From Chloroflexi bacterium TSY (lineage in GTDB: Bacteria; Chloroflexota; Anaerolineae; Caldilineales; Caldilineaceae), in contig JAHBNG010000055.1 of assembly GCA_019217005.1 (NCBI GenBank), positions 1 to 64,000 of the forward strand: a DNA stretch of 64,000 bases, in the 5' to 3' direction. The translations under genes were made by a program, and so were the position numbers. The notes beneath the pieces were generated by a model. The model was given only the letters and a program-made list of their open reading frames with translations, was not told the DNA's origin and did not search any database. Numbering within the stretch: the stretch's first letter is position 1; each line of letters opens with the position of its first letter. Positions 63,020 to 64,000 of this stretch are shown here, piece by piece.

Positions 63020-64000
63020 TTATTCAGTGATTACATAAATATCCGCCACCCAGCCGCCATCTACCAAATCCGGGATGTCTAACTGGACCCAGGTACCGTC
63101 AACGCTTCTCTCTAATACAGGAAAAACATCACCATTGAAGACATAACCGATAATTGCAGCGTCGGTTGAAGGGGCACTGCGGACGCGTAACCTTGTTCCA
63201 TCTGTAAAGACAATTGCGCTCCCCGGAATCGGCTCGGGAATGTCGAGTTCCGTTTCAGTTGCATCATCGCTTGTTGATTCATCACTGTTTGATGATGACA
63301 CCTCTTGTTCAACAACTGTATCATCATCAGTCGTGTTGCTGGCAGGCGTCGAAGCGTCTTCCGCAGAGCCTTCTGTATCAGCTGTTTCTGAATTATCTGT
63401 CTCTATGCTTGTTTCTGCTCTGGCACTCTCTGTAATTTCGACGACAAGAGCCTGGTCTTCACCATTTGTCTGCAAAAATTCGGCGGCAACCCAACCCCCA
63501 CCAGAAATTCCAGGCAGGTCGAGACGCATCCAGGCTTCATCCTCCGTGACGGCCAAAATTTGGTAGGCTTCACCATCGTAGATGTAGGTCAAGATTTCCG
63601 CATCCGTATTTGGTTCACTCCGCACACGCAATCTGGTTCCATCCGTCTGAACAACCACACCACCTGGCGCTGGCGTCGGGCGTGAAAGTGCTTCACCCGT
63701 GCCATCCGTAGTGGGAACGTCCGTAATATCACCCTTTACGGTAACAAAGGATGCATCAACCCACCCCGCTCCATTTCGAGCATCGAGGACTTCCAGACGA
63801 AGCCAGCGCCCATTGGAACTGATCCCAATCACTTTGTACTGTTCGCCCTGATTGAGCCCACCAATAACAGCGCTATCCTCATTTGGCTGAGGGTGCAAGC
63901 GCAACGATGGCACATTGATTGTGGCAATTGCGTCAGCGAGCCGCGGCCCATCATCCCCCATCTCCTGATGATCCGCCGCCTGTACGGCAACAGTTGGCGT
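63020..64000 (-). CDS. protein with three SH3b domains, 5' end outside the window
   Basis: The frame stays open to the window edge (upstream codons give TPTVAVQAADHQE before the first ATG at 63961), so the gene continues beyond. Three bacterial SH3 repeats are seen: INVPSLRLHPQPNEDSAVIG, GTRLRVRSEPNTDAEILTYI and GTRLRVRSAPSTDAAIIGYV, each ending in a GGWV/GAGWV motif. An acidic Ser/Thr-rich linker of about 65 residues precedes the third. Such domains bind peptidoglycan or other envelope polymers, usually in exported proteins. The stop is at 63020. Confidence 0.8.
   Translation of the reverse strand, partial: TPTVAVQAADHQEMGDDGPRLADAIATINVPSLRLHPQPNEDSAVIGGLNQGEQYKVIGISSNGRWLRLEVLDARNGAGWVDASFVTVKGDITDVPTTDGTGEALSRPTPAPGGVVVQTDGTRLRVRSEPNTDAEILTYIYDGEAYQILAVTEDEAWMRLDLPGISGGGWVAAEFLQTNGEDQALVVEITESARAETSIETDNSETADTEGSAEDASTPASNTTDDDTVVEQEVSSSNSDESTSDDATETELDIPEPIPGSAIVFTDGTRLRVRSAPSTDAAIIGYVFNGDVFPVLERSVDGTWVQLDIPDLVDGGWVADIYVITE

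Overview
This window reads as accessory DNA of a free-living bacterium, most likely a Chloroflexota (Anaerolineae/Caldilinea-like). This is inferred from protein style, not from a marker gene. Supporting signs are AfsR-like BTAD/NB-ARC/TPR regulators, a bacterial alpha-2-macroglobulin lipoprotein, an M16 lipoprotein protease, two CUT1 sugar ABC cassettes without their own ATPase, SH3b proteins, and a secreted protein ending in FFLPLIVQ, a tail common on Chloroflexota exported proteins. I saw no rRNA, tRNA or CRISPR array.

Layout. 1-6.4 kb: a FAAL-ACP-condensation-FkbH assembly-line gene on the minus strand, cut at its 3' end by an insertion sequence whose last 21 bp start the window. Its leader has attenuator-like architecture, and a LuxR-type regulator lies upstream. 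6.4-14.5 kb: small regulators, gene remnants, a DMT exporter, a broken IS, a UGSC-family selenoprotein gene read through an in-frame TGA, and an unknown membrane protein. 14.5-29.2 kb: alpha-2-macroglobulin, a His-rich membrane protein with a YtkA/FixH-like partner, a frameshifted BTAD/NB-ARC/TPR regulator, an RraA-like protein and an M16 protease. 29.3-45.3 kb: two IS110 elements, each with a conserved structured RNA region upstream of its recombinase (candidate bridge RNA). Around and between them are a deacetylase-like pseudogene, an AAA/PD-(D/E)XK-like protein, a Gfo/Idh/MocA oxidoreductase and two sugar ABC cassettes. 45.7-51.2 kb: a tight minus-strand operon of a truncated HTTM-like membrane protein, an asparagine-synthase-like ATP-pyrophosphatase, a second HTTM-like protein and a GT39-type glycosyltransferase. 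51.2-58.1 kb: three near-identical copies of a 1.49-kb IS (two in tandem) around a FAD oxidoreductase and an F420-type (DDN) oxidoreductase. 58.7-64 kb: a secreted beta-sandwich protein, a polytopic membrane glycosyltransferase-like protein and an SH3b protein that runs off the window.

The intergenic space is unusually rich in short palindromic mobile repeats. At least eight families occur here, several in two or three copies whose ends are conserved while their centres diverge. Some supply start or stop codons to neighbouring genes. Many genes carry single lesions (a frameshift or one stop), suggesting ongoing decay or residual assembly errors.

The observations most worth following are: (1) the IS110 upstream RNA, with three compensatory base-pair changes in one stem and a 13-nt match to the element's own end; (2) the selenoprotein with a SECIS-like hairpin exactly 11 nt after the UGA; (3) the mutually exclusive terminator/antiterminator pairing upstream of the FAAL-NRPS gene.
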